From: an uncultured Sulfurovum sp.
Lineage (GTDB): Bacteria > Campylobacterota > Campylobacteria > Campylobacterales > Sulfurovaceae
Length of the DNA stretch: 14,177 nt
Reading direction: 5' to 3'
Assembly: GCA_902727905.1 (NCBI GenBank)
Contig: CACVAR010000365.1
Span: 1-14,177 of the forward strand
Part shown: positions 13,522 through 14,177 of the stretch, one piece after another
How the letters are laid out: each line of letters begins with the position of its first letter
Numbering within the stretch: position 1 is the stretch's first letter
Notes under the pieces: model-generated
Seen by the model: only the letters and a program-made list of their open reading frames with translations
What the model was told of the DNA's origin: nothing
The model's database searches: none
Made by a program: the position numbers and the translations under genes

Positions 13522-14059
13522 TTTGACCTATAACCTTCTGTAAAGTTGGAACAGATGGCATATCTGATTTTGCAGTATCCATAGTCTCAGCAGCATTCTT
13601 TTTGAAAGCACTTATATTTATTTCTAATAATGATTTCATTAATTCATTGGATGATTCGCTATCTAACACATTAATTTGTTCTTTATAATTTTCAAATGAT
13701 TTAGCTAAAGATTCTTTATGTGCATATTCTTCTTCCAATCTAGAATACTTATTCAAATTAATATTCGCTACGATTGCAATCCAAATAAATGGAATATTAA
13801 TAACCATTCTTATTGCAATTGAGGTTAATGTAATATCATCAAGATTAGCAAAATCAATTGTCTTAAAATTAAATGCGCCCAATAAACCTAAAGACAAAGT
13901 AAATAATACAACACTATAGAATCTTTTTTTTCTTGCTTCTTGACCTCTCTGCATAAATCCACCTGCAAGTCCGGCATCACTAGAAAGATTAATAACTTTT
14001 CTTGCTTCTATCTCAATTTCTTTTAATTCTTGTAAGCGTTCAGTAAGTATTTCGGTCAA
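13508..14059 (-). CDS. Two-TM membrane protein of unknown function, 5'-truncated by IS
   Basis: The retained 183 residues have a short N-terminal helix, a basic stretch EARKKR, a transmembrane segment at about 47-66 (FYSVVLFTLSLGLLGAFNF), a second at about 82-100, then a helical segment NKYSRLEEEYAHKESLAKSF and a polar tail. I cannot assign a family. The first codon available is a TTG at 14059 that lies inside the IS terminal repeat, and an in-frame stop occurs eight codons further up inside the IS. The natural start and a longer N-terminal part were therefore probably removed by the insertion. No ribosome binding site supports the TTG. It may be a pseudogene fragment. The downstream 67-aa gene overlaps its end. 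Confidence 0.6.
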   Translation of the reverse strand: MTEILTERLQELKEIEIEARKVINLSSDAGLAGGFMQRGQEARKKRFYSVVLFTLSLGLLGAFNFKTIDFANLDDITLTSIAIRMVINIPFIWIAIVANINLNKYSRLEEEYAHKESLAKSFENYKEQINVLDSESSNELMKSLLEINISAFKKNAAETMDTAKSDMPSVPTLQKVIGQNEKK

Positions 14060-14177
14060 GCATCTAAAAGTAGTTGATGGTTATAGCGATTAATAACAAG
14101 ATTAACAGAATATTCAAGCTTCTCCCAAGACTTAGAAAACTTAATAGTTTTACGTTGAAGTCGAGCTAAAACCATTC
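14054..14177 (-). mobile_element. IS1-family insertion sequence, transposase-stop end (partial)
   Basis: The terminal repeat begins at 14054 with GGTCAAGCATCTA and runs to about 14078, matching the repeat at the left edge at 21 of 25 positions as an inverted repeat. The transposase stop codon lies within it. The element continues past the window edge. It is in the same orientation as the partial IS at 1-123, so the two bracket the window as direct repeats. The inner flanks (AAGATTTTT at 124, AAGTATTTC at 14045) differ, arguing against both ends belonging to one insertion event. Confidence 0.85.
14056..14177 (-). CDS. IS1-family transposase, C-terminal fragment (runs off window)
   Basis: The minus frame ending in TGA at 14056-14058 encodes LARLQRKTIKFSKSWEKL, then EYSVNLVINRYN and a short tail. 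This is the typical C-terminus of IS1-family DDE transposases, where LARL.R.T..FSKS follows the catalytic glutamate. The catalytic region lies beyond the right edge. Confidence 0.8.
   Translation of the reverse strand, partial: MVLARLQRKTIKFSKSWEKLEYSVNLVINRYNHQLLLDA

Noticed and set aside
1..14177. CRISPR arrays, tRNA or rRNA genes
   Set aside because: No regularly spaced repeats, no cloverleaf with CCA or T-loop words, and no rRNA-like conserved stretches were seen on either strand.
1..14177. Both IS edges being one single insertion on a small circle
   Set aside because: The inner flanks, AAGATTTTT at 124-132 and AAGTATTTC at 14045-14053, should be identical target duplications in that case and are not, although mutation cannot be excluded.

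Overview
The window is AT-rich and gene-dense, in the style of a Campylobacterota (epsilonproteobacterial) chromosome such as Sulfurimonas, Sulfurovum or an Arcobacter relative. This placement is inferred from base composition, the tandem pair of dynamin-like GTPases (a layout known from Campylobacter) and the housekeeping genes. It is not proven. Both window edges lie inside an IS1-family insertion sequence: 1-123 holds the transposase start and 14054-14177 the transposase end, both on the minus strand. The genes next to each IS end (a Fic-domain gene at the left, a two-TM membrane protein gene at the right) look 5'-truncated by the IS, and each now takes its first codon from the IS terminal repeat.

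Left flank (about 114-1620): a truncated Fic protein gene, an antibiotic-biosynthesis-monooxygenase-like gene (minus), and a short remnant of the start of a thiopurine methyltransferase gene (tpm).

Central module (about 1583-10100, all minus, read right to left): one tight operon of four genes. They are a large HerA/FtsK/VirB4-like ATPase (1069 aa), a free-standing LHH-type HNH/EndoVII nuclease (about 180 aa), and two dynamin-like GTPases (884 and 653 aa). Adjacent genes overlap or are 1-9 nt apart. The two dynamins resemble the Eleos (LeoA/LeoBC) type of phage defence and the Campylobacter DLP1/DLP2 pair. Their linkage to a HerA ATPase plus an HNH nuclease makes the whole a candidate composite defence system. 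The module is flanked by diverged direct repeats of the monooxygenase/tpm divergent promoter region: the left arm has the intact monooxygenase and a broken tpm, the right arm a broken monooxygenase and the intact tpm. It therefore looks like an insertion between duplicated locus copies.

Right flank (10203-13206): intact tpm; convergent to it, a two-gene nitroreductase plus thioredoxin-fold (redoxin) operon; a divergent HxlR-family regulator likely controlling that operon; then a BrnT/BrnA toxin-antitoxin pair behind a perfect-consensus sigma-70 promoter whose spacing suggests a leaderless mRNA. At the far right a small hypothetical gene overlaps the IS-truncated membrane protein gene. No rRNA, tRNA or CRISPR array was seen.
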